Positions 44,881 to 54,348 of a stretch of 54,348 nt of DNA are shown here, piece by piece; within the stretch, counting starts at the first letter, position 1; each line of letters starts with the position of its first letter. Origin of the DNA: an uncultured Clostridia bacterium (GTDB lineage Bacteria; Bacillota; Clostridia; TANB77; CAG-508); contig CALXUS010000013.1 in the NCBI GenBank assembly GCA_944391745.1, forward strand, positions 1 through 54,348. Direction: 5' to 3'. Made by a program: the position numbers and the translations under genes. Below the pieces are notes generated by a model that saw nothing but the letters and a program-made list of their open reading frames with translations, was not told where the DNA came from and ran no database searches.

Positions 44881-45474
44881 TTATTCATAATCTTCCAATT
44901 TTCTAGCTAGTTCATTTTGACCATAAGCGCTTATTCCTTTTTTTAATAATTCCACGTCTTCCTTTGGTAAATATTGTACAGCTATATCTGTAGTCTCTTT
45001 CAATTTTTTATTTCCTTCATCATCAATAGAATAAACAATTATATTTTCATCATCTGTGGTAATTAGATAATGTTCATCACAATTACTATCTATTGTTTTA
45101 GATAATCTAACTTCATCAGAGCTAAAACTTTCAATATTCCAATCACTATAAGCGCTCTTTATATAATTTTCATCTTTATTTACTTCATCATCTTCAATTT
45201 TTTCTTTTTGAATAACTGTATGACCACATTTTGAATAATGTTTTTCAAATATTATAAAAGCATTTGGTGATAATTTTATATCTTCAGCATTTGCTTCTAT
45301 AACATCTTGTACAATATAGTTTTGATTTGAATCCATCAGCTCATTTGCTTTAATTATTTCATTTATTTGAGCTTGTTGCATTTTCTCCCTATCCATGATG
45401 CTTGCTAATATTCCCAAACAAATTCCAGATATCATCGCTATAATAACTAATAAAATTAATGTTGATTTTTTCAT
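44881..45474 (-). CDS. BofC C-terminal domain protein
   Basis: The 197-residue protein has an N-terminal membrane anchor (STLILLVIIAMISGICLGIL). The domain PNAFIIFEKHYSKCGHTVIQ ... CDEHYLITTDDENIIVYSID ... VQYLPKEDVELLKKGISAYG is the BofC C-terminal fold. In Bacillus BofC acts in the intermembrane space of the sporangium upon SigK processing; clostridial relatives are less defined. It supports a sporulating lineage. It lies convergent with pgsA. Confidence 0.75.
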   Translation of the reverse strand: MKKSTLILLVIIAMISGICLGILASIMDREKMQQAQINEIIKANELMDSNQNYIVQDVIEANAEDIKLSPNAFIIFEKHYSKCGHTVIQKEKIEDDEVNKDENYIKSAYSDWNIESFSSDEVRLSKTIDSNCDEHYLITTDDENIIVYSIDDEGNKKLKETTDIAVQYLPKEDVELLKKGISAYGQNELARKLEDYE

Positions 45475-45551
45475 ATACTCATCTCCATTTCAGCTTTTAT
45501 GTATAGGTTATAAGTATATTTTTTCCAAAATTAATAGTTTTATTCCTATTT

Positions 45552-47813
45552 TTAATGCTTTAATTCACATTCAATATCAATATCTCCATGTTTATTAATT
45601 TTAGCTGTTATTTCCCCATTTTTATCAGTTCTATAAATCTTACATCCAATATCATTTAATCTCTGTATAACGCCTTCATTTGGATGACCAAAATTATTAT
45701 CCTCTCCTACGCCTATTAGAGCAATTTTAGGTTTAACAATATCTAAAAAAGTTTGTATAGAAGAAGTTTTTGACCCATGGTGTGCTACTTTTAAAATTGT
45801 ACATTCTAATTCTTTTAAATTACTCTGATATAAATCCAAAATTTTTTTCTCTGCTTTTTCTTCAATATCTCCTGTAAATAGAATTGAAATATTTTTGTAA
45901 TTCAGTTTAAAAACTAATGCATTATTGTTTTTTTCATTATCTGGTATAAGTATTTCATCAGGAAATAATATTTTAATTGTAGCACTTCCAAGTTTTATTA
46001 AATCTCCTTTTTTAACATATATTATATTTGATTTTTGCTTTTGTGCTAAATTAATAAATTCTGTATATTCATTAGATTCTTGACCTAATGGTGATACAAT
46101 TACATTTTCCACCGTCAAATTTTCCATTACAAAGCTTAACCCCTGACAATGATCAGAGTCAAAATGAGAAACAATCACATAGTCTAACTTGTATATTCCC
46201 CTATCTAATAAGTATGGAACTACTGTCATTTCCCCTACATCATAGGAATCTGAATAAGAACTTCCTCCTCCATCTATTAAAATAGCCTTATTAGAAACTC
46301 TAATTAATGTACAATCGCCTTGTCCTACATCTATAAAATTAAGTTCTAAATTATTGCTTTTAGAAATAGTTATCTGAAAAATAAAATTAAATAAAATCAA
46401 TAATAAAGTTATACTTCCTATAAACTTAAATTTATATTTCTTAAGTTTTATAATATATAAACAAATATAATAAGCCATTATGAAAAAAATACTTGGTGTT
46501 ATCAAGTAAACTTTTGAAAAAGGAATTTTGCTACAAAAATGAGCTATAGATAATAATATTTTAAGCATTATATTTAAGATATAAAAAAATGGAATCAAAA
46601 AATTGCCTAATATTATAGATAGAAAAACAAGAACAAAACCATAAATTACTATAACTCCCAATATTGCTCCTGCAAGTAAATTAGAAATTATAAATGAAAA
46701 GGATATTGTATTAAAATTAAACATCATAATTGGAATAATTACTAAGTTTGCAGATATTGTTACACTAATTGAATCAATTATATATTCTATTATTCTAGTG
46801 AAAAAATTTAACTTAATTTTCGTATTATTTGTGCCAGAAAGACTTAATTTTTCCATTATTAATCCACTAATCTTCCCCATAAAGTCAACAATTTCCTTGT
46901 TAAATAATACAATTCCTATTACACCACCATAAGACAATTGAGTACCAATATCAAATATTATGTATGGATTTAGTATTATTTGAATAATAATACTAATTGC
47001 CATACTATTCATTATGTCAGATTTTCTGTAAAAAACACTTGATAAAACAGTTAAAATTGCCATTAAACCCGACCTTACAACAGATCCAGTATTGCCTGTC
47101 AAATTCATAAACAAAATTATAACTATAATCATTAATAATTGACCGAGTCTTTTTCTTTTTAAAAATTTGTTTAACCATTGTAACCCTATAATTATATATA
47201 CAAAATGAGACCCTGAAACAGCTAACAAATGAGTTAAATTTGATGTTTTGAAATCTTCTTCTATATCATCACTTAATTCAGTTCTATCTCCTATTAGCAA
47301 CCCAATACATAAATTTGCTTCATCCTCACCTAAATTTTTATTCAAAACTTTTCTTGTGTATTCTTTTAATGAATTTAAAGATTTTTGCAAATAACTAATA
47401 TTATTTTTGGAAATGAGTGAAATATTCGTTGCATCAATTATTCCATAAATTTTTTGAGTTTTTAGATATAAAGAATAATCAAATCCTCCATAGTTTCCCT
47501 TCTCATTAGGCTTATTGTATATACCATTAAGGCAAACCATATCACCATATTCTAAAAGCTTATCATAGTCTTTTTTCTTAACATCTAACAAAAATTTTTT
47601 CTCATTAAAAATATCATCACTTATAATTTTTATATTATAAGTAATTTTATAATCAGTTTCCTTTTTTACATTTAATATAATTCCTTCGTATGATTTATCT
47701 AGCCCATCTAGGGAATAAACTTTATCATAATCAAAAAGGACCACACCTAGATTGTGTAGTCCCACTATTATAATAATTAAAATAATAGCAAGAACACAAA
47801 TTGGTCTATTCAT
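45552..47813 (-). CDS. comEC: ComEC/Rec2 DNA internalisation protein
   Basis: The 753-residue protein has a short N-terminal region, an OB-like DUF4131 part, and the polytopic competence domain (about 170-470, with LTHLLAVSGSHFVYIIIGLQ). A C-terminal metallo-beta-lactamase domain has VSHFDSDHCQGL, VAHHGSKTS and GVGEDNNFGHPNE. It forms the channel for single-stranded DNA uptake, and its MBL part probably acts on the non-transported strand. Length and motifs are complete. No comEA or comEB lies nearby. Confidence 0.93.
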   Translation of the reverse strand: MNRPICVLAIILIIIIVGLHNLGVVLFDYDKVYSLDGLDKSYEGIILNVKKETDYKITYNIKIISDDIFNEKKFLLDVKKKDYDKLLEYGDMVCLNGIYNKPNEKGNYGGFDYSLYLKTQKIYGIIDATNISLISKNNISYLQKSLNSLKEYTRKVLNKNLGEDEANLCIGLLIGDRTELSDDIEEDFKTSNLTHLLAVSGSHFVYIIIGLQWLNKFLKRKRLGQLLMIIVIILFMNLTGNTGSVVRSGLMAILTVLSSVFYRKSDIMNSMAISIIIQIILNPYIIFDIGTQLSYGGVIGIVLFNKEIVDFMGKISGLIMEKLSLSGTNNTKIKLNFFTRIIEYIIDSISVTISANLVIIPIMMFNFNTISFSFIISNLLAGAILGVIVIYGFVLVFLSIILGNFLIPFFYILNIMLKILLSIAHFCSKIPFSKVYLITPSIFFIMAYYICLYIIKLKKYKFKFIGSITLLLILFNFIFQITISKSNNLELNFIDVGQGDCTLIRVSNKAILIDGGGSSYSDSYDVGEMTVVPYLLDRGIYKLDYVIVSHFDSDHCQGLSFVMENLTVENVIVSPLGQESNEYTEFINLAQKQKSNIIYVKKGDLIKLGSATIKILFPDEILIPDNEKNNNALVFKLNYKNISILFTGDIEEKAEKKILDLYQSNLKELECTILKVAHHGSKTSSIQTFLDIVKPKIALIGVGEDNNFGHPNEGVIQRLNDIGCKIYRTDKNGEITAKINKHGDIDIECELKH

Positions 47814-47847
47814 AATAACCTCTCTTTGCCCCCACTATTAATAAATA

Positions 47848-48726
47848 TTATTGTCTCGTTTCAGATAAATATTGTTTCATCATATATCCACTACCATCAG
47901 TAACTGTAACCCTATACCAATCTCCTTCTTCACCATTTACAGTAACAGGAGTATTTAATCCTATACTAGCTACTGCTTCAGAACTTGTTGTCGCTTCTGC
48001 CCTAATATATACAGCTTCAACATTAACATACATTGTTTTAGGATAATTTCCTGAAGTTTCTTCAGTTGTATCAGTATCATTTCCTGAATCATTTGAATTT
48101 GTTTCTTTATTTGAAGTATCATCATCAGAATTTTTATTGTCTGTAGTGTTATCTTGTTCTTCTGATGTATTATTATCTACTGTATTAGTTTCAGTATTAA
48201 CTGAATTATTGTCTTGATTTTGGTCATTAGAATTAGTTTCCTCTACACCATTAATATTATCTGTAAAAATCCATCCTGAAAATGAATCTGTTTGAATAAA
48301 AGACCATTTACCTGTAATAGATACTATTAAAACTTGAGTTCCACTATTTATTGTTCCTATTACAGTAGAATTAACCAAAGGTAATACATATATATTAGAA
48401 TTTGATTTAACAATTCCATTTGAATTTGATTCAGCAGGAATATTTGTATTCACATTGGTATTTGTTTCTGAAACTGTAACATATTGCTTGCTTACATAAC
48501 CTGTATAACTTTGATATTGTATTTGATACCAATCGCCTTCATCTGAAATAATATTAAACGATGCATCACTAGGTAAAACCGTTAATAAGTTTGAACTAGT
48601 TGAAGGTGACTCTCTCATATTTAAAAAATCTGTATTTTTTAAAGTTCCTGTATCTGCAAAGCATATATTTGCAAATACTATAGCTAATATAATAAAAATT
48701 GTTAATATACTTAGCAATCTTTTCAT
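47848..48726 (-). CDS. Secreted protein with three bacterial SH3 (SH3b) domains
   Basis: The 292-residue protein has a signal peptide (MKRLLSILTIFIILAIVFAN-ICFA) and SH3b domains at about 25-87 (LNMRESPSTSSNLL), 108-155 and 228-290 (VYIRAEATTSSEAVASIGLN). A Asn/Thr/Asp/Glu-rich linker (about 160-225) joins domains 2 and 3. SH3b domains bind peptidoglycan peptides. There is no catalytic domain, so it is probably a wall-binding or sensory protein. Confidence 0.8.
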   Translation of the reverse strand: MKRLLSILTIFIILAIVFANICFADTGTLKNTDFLNMRESPSTSSNLLTVLPSDASFNIISDEGDWYQIQYQSYTGYVSKQYVTVSETNTNVNTNIPAESNSNGIVKSNSNIYVLPLVNSTVIGTINSGTQVLIVSITGKWSFIQTDSFSGWIFTDNINGVEETNSNDQNQDNNSVNTETNTVDNNTSEEQDNTTDNKNSDDDTSNKETNSNDSGNDTDTTEETSGNYPKTMYVNVEAVYIRAEATTSSEAVASIGLNTPVTVNGEEGDWYRVTVTDGSGYMMKQYLSETRQ

Positions 48727-49031
48727 TAATTTCCTCCTATATACTATATACTTTTATTTAAAACAATTTACTTTTTATATCACAAACTAAAAATCAATTA
48801 TATAATATTTTCATAAATATATTATAACTTATACCCTCCAAAGTCAAGATATATGTAACAATTTTGTAATATTTGTTTATGTATTATCTTTTATTTCTTA
48901 AATATATTAACGTTTTATATATTAAAACTTGTTATTTAAAATACTATTATGTTATAATTTTTTATATTGATAAATTTGGAATGAAAATACTTTTTCATGG
49001 CTTTACTTGACATCTTAAGGAGGAACACACC
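48727..49031. other. Divergent AT-rich promoter region
   Basis: Minus strand: TTGACT (48842-48847) with TAATAT 17 bases on (overlapping a TATAAT), driving the SH3b gene. Plus strand: TTGTTA (48929-48934) and TATAAT (48953-48958), then a 7-bp hairpin ATGAAAA/TTTTCAT (48981-48998) ahead of the orphan gene at 49032. Confidence 0.5.
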
Positions 49032-49397
49032 ATGATAGCAGTAAAAGAAGCTTTTGTAACGCCTGGAAACTTTGAAGAATTACTGTCACTTATAGAAGAA
49101 ACTTTGTTAGAGAACCGTAAAACTCTAGTTTTTATTGAAAATCAAATTTATTCCGACTTATGTGAAAAAGCCAACATCGGTATAAGCGATGATGGTAATT
49201 GTAAGTTTTACTTTGTTGGAGAACGTATTTTGATTGAAACATCATCTTCTTCAATAACAGCTTTAGTAAGTTTCAACAATGACTGTGGAGATTTTAAACA
49301 GTTAGTAGTTTTTCGGTCAACCAAAATTCATTATTACATGCGCGATATAGATACTAGTATAGGTCTTCGGTGGTTACTTATCCATTATAAAGCCTAA
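49032..49397 (+). CDS. Orphan protein of unknown function with foreign codon use
   Basis: The 121-residue protein (MIAVKEAFVTPGNFEELLSL...) has no recognised domain, signal or membrane helix. TAAGGAGG lies before the ATG and a 15-bp terminator follows, so the gene looks expressed. Its codons are unlike the window: two in-frame CGG (codons 95 and 113), a CGC (codon 104), and many C-ending codons (AAC, GCC, ATC, GAC). This suggests recent transfer or a special role linked to CGG. Possible +1 reading at the first CGG would end 12 codons later. Confidence 0.65.
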   Translation: MIAVKEAFVTPGNFEELLSLIEETLLENRKTLVFIENQIYSDLCEKANIGISDDGNCKFYFVGERILIETSSSSITALVSFNNDCGDFKQLVVFRSTKIHYYMRDIDTSIGLRWLLIHYKA

Positions 49398-49410
49398 TAA
49401 TTGAAAGGTC

Positions 49411-49448
49411 ATCACAAGAGAGTCGTTAAAAAGCGACTCTCTTGTGAT
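49411..49448 (+). terminator. Strong terminator of the orphan gene
   Basis: A 15-bp perfect stem, ATCACAAGAGAGTCG and its complement, with an 8-base loop followed by TTTTATAT. Confidence 0.9.
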
Positions 49449-49469
49449 TTTATATATTTAAGTAAAAGT

Positions 49470-49514
49470 AAAAATAGCAAGGTATTACAAACCTTTGTAA
49501 TCCTTGCTATTTTT
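49470..49514 (-). terminator. tuf terminator
   Basis: A long stem starting AAAAATAGCAAGG and ending CCTTGCTATTTTT, with an inner continuation around TTACAAA, just after the tuf stop. The T-run follows on the minus strand. Confidence 0.85.
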
Positions 49515-49520
49515 ATATTA

Positions 49521-50723
49521 TTACTCAATTATTTCTGATACAACACCAGAACCAACTGTTTTTCCACCTTCACGAATAGCGAATCTTAATCCTTGTTCGA
49601 TAGCGATTGGAGTAATTAATTCAATTGTCATATCTACGTTATCACCAGGCATTACCATTTCTGTTCCTTCTGGTAAATCAATTAATCCTGTAACGTCTGT
49701 TGTTCTGAAATAGAATTGTGGTCTATATCCATTGAAGAATGGTGTATGACGTCCACCTTCTTCTTTTGTTAGAACGTATACTTGTGCTTTGAATTTTGTA
49801 TGTGGATGTATAGTTCCTGGTTTAGAAAGAACTTGTCCTCTTTCTACTTCTTCTCTTTGAATACCTCTTAATAGAACACCGATGTTATCACCAGCTTCTG
49901 CTTGATCAAGAGTTTTTCTGAACATTTCGATACCTGTAACAACAGTCTTTTTCTTTTCTTTTGAAAGACCTACTATTTCAACTTCATCAGATAATTTTAA
50001 TGTTCCTCTTTCAACTCTACCAGTAACAACTGTACCTCTTCCTGAAATTGTCATAACATCCTCAATTGGCATTAAGAATGGTTGATCAACTGGTCTTTCA
50101 GGTGTTGGTATATAGCTATCAACAGCATCCATTAATTCTTTTATGCATTGATATTCTGGAGCATTTGGGTCTGTAGATGTTGACTCTAATGCTTTTAATG
50201 AAGAACCTTTTATAACTGGAACTTCGTCTCCAGGGAAACCATAGCTTGTTAATAAGTCTCTAACTTCCATTTCAACTAATTCTAGTAATTCTGGGTCATC
50301 AACCATATCACATTTATTTAAATATACAACGATGTATTTAACACCAACTTGTCTAGCAAGTAATATATGCTCTCTTGTTTGAGGCATTGGGCCATCAGCT
50401 GCTGAAACAACTAATATAGCACCATCCATTTGAGCAGCACCTGTAATCATGTTCTTTACATAGTCTGCGTGTCCTGGACAGTCAACGTGAGCATAATGTC
50501 TTTTATCTGTTTCATACTCAACGTGAGCTGTATTAATTGTAATTCCTCTTGCTTTTTCTTCTGGTGCACTATCGATTGCACTGTAATCTTCGAATTGAGC
50601 TTGTCCTTTTAAGCTTAGCCATTTTGTAATAGCTGCTGTTGTTGTTGTTTTACCATGGTCAACGTGTCCGATTGTACCAATGTTAACGTGTGGCTTACTT
50701 CTTACAAATTTTTCCTTAGCCAT
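49521..50723 (-). CDS. tuf: Elongation factor Tu
   Basis: The 400-residue GTPase has [18 protein letters not shown] at about 16-33, the switch [28 protein letters not shown] and the NKCD specificity motif. Domains 2 and 3 are complete ([20 protein letters not shown]). It delivers aminoacyl-tRNA to the ribosome. GGAGGATTAAAAA precedes the ATG. It has its own promoter-like site and a 5' inverted repeat besides being the last gene of the str operon. Confidence 0.98.
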   Translation of the reverse strand: MAKEKFVRSKPHVNIGTIGHVDHGKTTTTAAITKWLSLKGQAQFEDYSAIDSAPEEKARGITINTAHVEYETDKRHYAHVDCPGHADYVKNMITGAAQMDGAILVVSAADGPMPQTREHILLARQVGVKYIVVYLNKCDMVDDPELLELVEMEVRDLLTSYGFPGDEVPVIKGSSLKALESTSTDPNAPEYQCIKELMDAVDSYIPTPERPVDQPFLMPIEDVMTISGRGTVVTGRVERGTLKLSDEVEIVGLSKEKKKTVVTGIEMFRKTLDQAEAGDNIGVLLRGIQREEVERGQVLSKPGTIHPHTKFKAQVYVLTKEEGGRHTPFFNGYRPQFYFRTTDVTGLIDLPEGTEMVMPGDNVDMTIELITPIAIEQGLRFAIREGGKTVGSGVVSEIIE

Positions 50724-50783
50724 TTTTTAATCCTCCTTATTTTTATTTTATTAATTTAAAACATTAATAACTAATTAAGACAA

Positions 50784-50874
50784 TGCTAAATTTAATAATT
50801 AATAAATCTTTTATTTATATAAAATTATATAAATTTAGCATTTACATTTTATAACATTTTAGTTAAAAATGCAA
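50784..50874 (-). promoter_or_regulatory. tuf promoter and leader inverted repeat
   Basis: TTGCAT (50869-50874) and TAAAAT (50846-50851) are separated by 17 bases. The predicted transcript starts at about 50839, at the edge of TGCTAAATTTA (50830-50840), whose complement is at 50784-50794, so the leader could fold back on its 5' end. Confidence 0.45.
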
Positions 50875-50905
50875 GTCTTATTCGTTTTTTATTTAATTCT
50901 TTTAA

Positions 50906-52996
50906 TTAGTCTTGTTTCTTTGTTCTTGAAGAAACTATTTGATCTAAGATAGATTTTGGTACTTCTTCATAGTGAGAAGGTTCCATTGAATATGTTCCTC
51001 TACCTTGTGTTTTTGAACGTAAGTCTGTTGCATAACCAAACATTTCAGAAAGTGGAATAAATCCTCTTATTATTTGGTTACCGCCTCTGGCTTCCATTCC
51101 TTCCATTCTACCACGTCTAGCATTTATATCTCCGATAACATCACCCATGTATTCTTCTGGAACTGTTATTTCAACTTTCATGATAGGCTCTAATAAAACA
51201 GATTTTGCTTGTCTACAACCTTCTTTGAAAGCCATAGATGCTGCTACTTTGAATGCCATTTCTGAAGAGTCAACTTCGTGATATGAACCATCAACTAATG
51301 TTGCTTTGAAGTCTATAACTGGATATCCAGCAAGAACACCACTCATAGCTGCTTCTCTCATTCCTTCTTCTATTGGTTTAATATATTCTTTTGGTACAGC
51401 ACCACCAACAATTTTGCTTTCAAATTGAACACCTGAACCTGGCTCTAATGGTTCCATTTCAAACCATACATCACCATATTGTCCGTGTCCACCAGATTGA
51501 CGAACAAATTTACCTTGTACTTTAACCTTATTTCTAATTGTTTCTTTATAAGAAACTTGTGGTTTACCTACAGTACATTCAACCTTAAATTCTCTCTTTA
51601 ATCTGTCTACGATAATGTCTAAGTGTAATTCACCCATACCTGCTATAATTGTTTGACCTGTTTCTTGGTCTGTCCAAGTTTTGAATGTTGGGTCTTCTTC
51701 TGCTAGTTTTGCTAAAGCTACACCCATTTTTTCACTATTTGCCTTATCTTTTGGCTCAATAGCTATATCTATAACTGGTTCTGGGAATTCCATTGATTCT
51801 AGTATAACTGGGTGGTCTATATCACATAATGTATCACCTGTTGATACATCTTTTAAACCAACTGCTGCTGCAATATCACCAGCATATACCTTTTCAACAT
51901 CTTGTCTATGATTTGCATGCATAAGTAGAATTCTACCGATTCTGTCCTTCTTATCCTTTGTAGCATTTAATATAGTAGAACCTGTTGTAATTGTTCCTGA
52001 GTAAACTCTAAAGAAACATAATTTTCCAACAAATGGGTCTGTCATAATCTTAAATGCTAAAGCTGAGAATGGTTCATTATCATCAGTCTTTCTTTCTACT
52101 TCATTTCCATCTTCATCAACACCTTTGATTGGTGGAATATCTAGTGGAGATGGTAAATAATCTACAATAGCATTTAATAACTCTTGTACACCTTTATTTT
52201 TGTAAGATGAACCACAAGTTACTGGTACTAATGTATTTGCAATTGTTCCTTTTCTAAGACCTTTTTTGATTTCGTCCTCAGTTAGTTCTTCACCTTCTAA
52301 GTATTTCATCATTAATTCGTCGTCTTGTTCAGCAGCTGCTTCAATCATTTCTGATCTGTATTTTTCTGCATCTGCTTTCATATCTTCTGGAATATCTTGT
52401 TCTTCAATAACTTTTCCTAAATCATCTTTATGAACAAATGCTCTCATTTTGATTAAGTCAACTATTCCTTGGAAATTATCTTCAGCTCCTATTGGAAGTT
52501 GAATTGGAACAGGATGACATCCTAATCTTTCTTTCATTTGGTCAACACAAGCATAGAAGTCAGCACCTGTAATATCCATTTTATTTACATAGGCCATTCT
52601 AGGTACTTGATATTTATCTGCTTGTCTCCAAACAGTTTCTGATTGTGGTTGAACTCCACCTTTGGCAGCTAATACTAAAACTGCACCATCAAGAACTCTT
52701 AAAGATCTTTCAACTTCAACTGTAAAGTCAACGTGACCTGGTGTATCGATAATGTTTATTCTATTACCTTTCCAGTGACATGTTGTAGCAGCTGATGTAA
52801 TTGTTATACCTCTTTCTTGCTCTTGAACCATCCAGTCCATAGTAGCAGCGCCGTCGTGAACTTCACCTATTTTATGTGTTCTACCAGTATAGAAAAGTAT
52901 TCTTTCTGTTGTGGTAGTTTTGCCCGCATCTATATGGGCCATAATTCCTATATTTCTTGTTTTTTCTAAAGGAAATTCTCTTCCGTCTCCGGCCAT
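50906..52996 (-). CDS. fusA: Elongation factor G
   Basis: The 696-residue translocase GTPase has [20 protein letters not shown] near residue 15, [34 protein letters not shown] and NKMD. Domains 2-5 are complete, including [18 protein letters not shown] and the C-terminal [20 protein letters not shown]. It moves tRNAs on the ribosome. It lies 83 bases after rpsG and 182 before tuf. Confidence 0.98.
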   Translation of the reverse strand: MAGDGREFPLEKTRNIGIMAHIDAGKTTTTERILFYTGRTHKIGEVHDGAATMDWMVQEQERGITITSAATTCHWKGNRINIIDTPGHVDFTVEVERSLRVLDGAVLVLAAKGGVQPQSETVWRQADKYQVPRMAYVNKMDITGADFYACVDQMKERLGCHPVPIQLPIGAEDNFQGIVDLIKMRAFVHKDDLGKVIEEQDIPEDMKADAEKYRSEMIEAAAEQDDELMMKYLEGEELTEDEIKKGLRKGTIANTLVPVTCGSSYKNKGVQELLNAIVDYLPSPLDIPPIKGVDEDGNEVERKTDDNEPFSALAFKIMTDPFVGKLCFFRVYSGTITTGSTILNATKDKKDRIGRILLMHANHRQDVEKVYAGDIAAAVGLKDVSTGDTLCDIDHPVILESMEFPEPVIDIAIEPKDKANSEKMGVALAKLAEEDPTFKTWTDQETGQTIIAGMGELHLDIIVDRLKREFKVECTVGKPQVSYKETIRNKVKVQGKFVRQSGGHGQYGDVWFEMEPLEPGSGVQFESKIVGGAVPKEYIKPIEEGMREAAMSGVLAGYPVIDFKATLVDGSYHEVDSSEMAFKVAASMAFKEGCRQAKSVLLEPIMKVEITVPEEYMGDVIGDINARRGRMEGMEARGGNQIIRGFIPLSEMFGYATDLRSKTQGRGTYSMEPSHYEEVPKSILDQIVSSRTKKQD

Positions 52997-53079
52997 ATAT
53001 TTTTCCCCTTTCTGTTAATTTTTAATTAAGCTAATATTATTAAAATTAACTTGTATTGTTATATTATGCACATTTAATA

Positions 53080-53550
53080 TTAGAATTTGTAATGAGCGAA
53101 AGCTTTGTTTGCTTCTGCCATTTTGTGCATATCTTCTTTCTTCTTAAATGCTCCACCATTGTTAGCAATAGCATCTAATATTTCAGCTGCTAATTTTTCA
53201 GACATTGTTTTTTCATTTCTTGTTCTAGCATATCTTACTAACCATCTTAAACCTAAAGTTTGTCTTCTTTCAGGTCTTATTTCAAGTGGAACTTGGTATG
53301 TTGCACCACCAACTCTTCTTGCTTTAACTTCAAGAACTGGCATTACATTATTTAGAGCTTCTGTAAAAACTTCTAATGGATCTCTTCCAGATTTTTCTTT
53401 TATAATGTCAAATGCATCATATACTATTTTTTGTGCAACTGTTTTCTTACCATCAAGCATAACATTGTTGATTAATTTTGTAACAACTTTGCTGTTATAC
53501 ATTGGATCTGGTAAAACATCTCTTTTTGCTATAAATCCTTTTCTTGGCAC
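53080..53550 (-). CDS. rpsG: 30S ribosomal protein S7
   Basis: The 156-residue protein, the standard length, begins (GTG)[18 protein letters not shown] and has the RNA-binding [19 protein letters not shown]. The start at 53550 is a GTG preceded by AAGGAGGGAAGAATA. A longer ATG frame from 53631 is rejected because the added 27 residues are foreign to S7. It assembles the 30S head and is a likely autoregulator of the operon in other bacteria. Confidence 0.97.
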   Translation of the reverse strand: MPRKGFIAKRDVLPDPMYNSKVVTKLINNVMLDGKKTVAQKIVYDAFDIIKEKSGRDPLEVFTEALNNVMPVLEVKARRVGGATYQVPLEIRPERRQTLGLRWLVRYARTRNEKTMSEKLAAEILDAIANNGGAFKKKEDMHKMAEANKAFAHYKF

Positions 53551-53723
53551 TATTCTTCCCTCCTTATTATTATTTGATGTAAACCTTACATCTAGGTACT
53601 CTGAAACGTTTATCGTTTCCGCATAGTGCAATCTATGTATAATTTAAGTCCTAAATTATCAATTATTGCACCTTGCTTTTTGCTAAATCTAAATATTTAG
53701 CTATAAATCATTATATTTTCGAT

Positions 53724-54137
53724 TTATTTCTTTGGTTTTTTAGCTCCGTATTTAGATCTACCTTGCATTCTGTCTTTAACACCTGCTGTATCAAGTGTTC
53801 CTCTTATAATATGATATCTAACACCTGGAAGGTCTTTTACTCTTCCTCCTCTAATTAGAACAACACTGTGTTCTTGTAGATTGTGTCCTATACCTGGAAT
53901 ATAAGAAGTAACTTCATAACCATTTGAAAGTCTAACCCTTGCTACTTTTCTTAAAGCTGAATTTGGCTTTTTAGGTGTAACAGTTTTTACAACAGTGCAA
54001 ACTCCTCTTTTTTGTGGTGCTCTAGCTGATGTTTGTTTATTTTTCATAGAGTTAAAACCATGTTGTAAAGCTGGTGACTTTGATTTTGCTTTTGAAGATT
54101 TTCTTCCTTTTCTTACTAATTGATTAATTGTTGGCAC
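53724..54137 (-). CDS. rpsL: 30S ribosomal protein S12
   Basis: The 137-residue protein has [20 protein letters not shown] at the N-terminus and [20 protein letters not shown], the region of the streptomycin-resistance lysines (K43 equivalent in TPKKPNS), then [20 protein letters not shown]. It starts with GTG, preceded by TAGGAGGTGAAATTTAA. It heads the str operon. The sequence carries the streptomycin-sensitive lysine at both classical sites as far as can be judged. Confidence 0.98.
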   Translation of the reverse strand: MPTINQLVRKGRKSSKAKSKSPALQHGFNSMKNKQTSARAPQKRGVCTVVKTVTPKKPNSALRKVARVRLSNGYEVTSYIPGIGHNLQEHSVVLIRGGRVKDLPGVRYHIIRGTLDTAGVKDRMQGRSKYGAKKPKK

Positions 54138-54156
54138 TTAAATTTCACCTCCTACA

Positions 54157-54238
54157 AAAATAATACTGTTATTATAAGAGCCCATAACGGCATCTTAAAT
54201 AACAGTATTATTTTACCATGATTTTAATCCAAAGTCAA
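54157..54238 (-). promoter_or_regulatory. str operon promoter overlapping a long leader hairpin
   Basis: TTGACT (54233-54238) and TAAAAT (54210-54215) are separated by 17 bases. The -10 begins a 17-bp perfect inverted repeat (54157-54173 and 54198-54214) whose inner loop pairs further (TAAGA/TCTTA). It is followed by five T and then the rpsL ribosome site. Confidence 0.6.
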
Positions 54239-54348
54239 TGGATTTTTTATTGTTTTTTAGGGTTTTTAGCCTTTGTCCATTCAAAATTCTATTGCAACAA
54301 AAACCTAATATATATTTTACTATTAAGCTGCATCTTTTATTTTATTTA

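Noticed and set aside
53105..53626. Long plus-strand reading frame of 173 residues
   Set aside because: It is antisense to rpsG, and arises from S7 codon composition; no ribosome site.
1..54348. CRISPR arrays, insertion sequences, tRNA or rRNA genes
   Set aside because: No regularly spaced repeats, transposase frames, cloverleaf-like or conserved rRNA segments were noticed on either strand by eye.

Overview
The window comes from a very AT-rich, probably spore-forming clostridial Firmicute. Evidence: a SpoVB-type flippase, a BofC C-terminal domain protein, a class III RNR relative, CsoR/CopZ/CopA copper control, strong AGGAGG ribosome binding sites, and the rpsL-rpsG-fusA-tuf (str) operon. 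Most genes lie on the minus strand. No rRNA, tRNA, CRISPR array or insertion sequence was seen.

Layout. 1-13.7 kb: CYTH protein, HU, SpoVB-like flippase, an isolated VirD4/TraG-type coupling ATPase convergent with a replication-relaxation-type winged-helix protein, an S1-domain protein, two pseudouridine synthases, a large membrane protein, LeuRS and a zinc-ribbon protein. 13.7-16.6 kb: copA-copZ-csoR, with a CsoR operator filling the spacer of its own promoter. 16.7-24.8 kb: a small unknown gene, an XRE regulator, an operon of pilin-like protein, RNase HII, pyrimidine phosphorylase and a catalytically dead-looking NrdD homologue, then HtrA and an M23 peptidase with a possible small RNA between them. 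24.9-41.5 kb: a minus-strand type VII secretion (T7SSb-like) island. It holds a tandem WXG100 protein, three DUF4176-like adaptors, a transglutaminase-fold effector candidate, a very large two-protease toxin candidate, EssC, EsaB and a ParA-like ATPase. 41.9-49.4 kb: ClpE, PgsA, a BofC-like protein, ComEC, an SH3b protein and an orphan gene of foreign codon use. 49.5-54.1 kb: the str operon.

Most unusual observation. Three genes are each broken by one extra base: the S1 protein, the giant T7SS toxin and one DUF4176 protein. In all three, one C precedes a GGA codon (AGT-C-GGA, AAC-C-GGA, AAT-C-GGA), so the zero-frame codon is CGG. Reading both strands by eye, I found no in-frame CGG in any other gene except two in the compositionally odd orphan gene at 49032-49397. 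This fits +1 recoding at a CGG codon the cell reads poorly or not at all, with GGA read out of frame as Gly. Systematic sequencing error and independent mutation are the alternatives.

Other points of interest are a direct-repeat box (TCACACTTNNTTCACAA) shared by the htrA promoter and a promoter-like site for a short terminator-ended transcript behind htrA, and an NrdD paralogue that has lost both active-site cysteine positions and the glycyl-radical domain.
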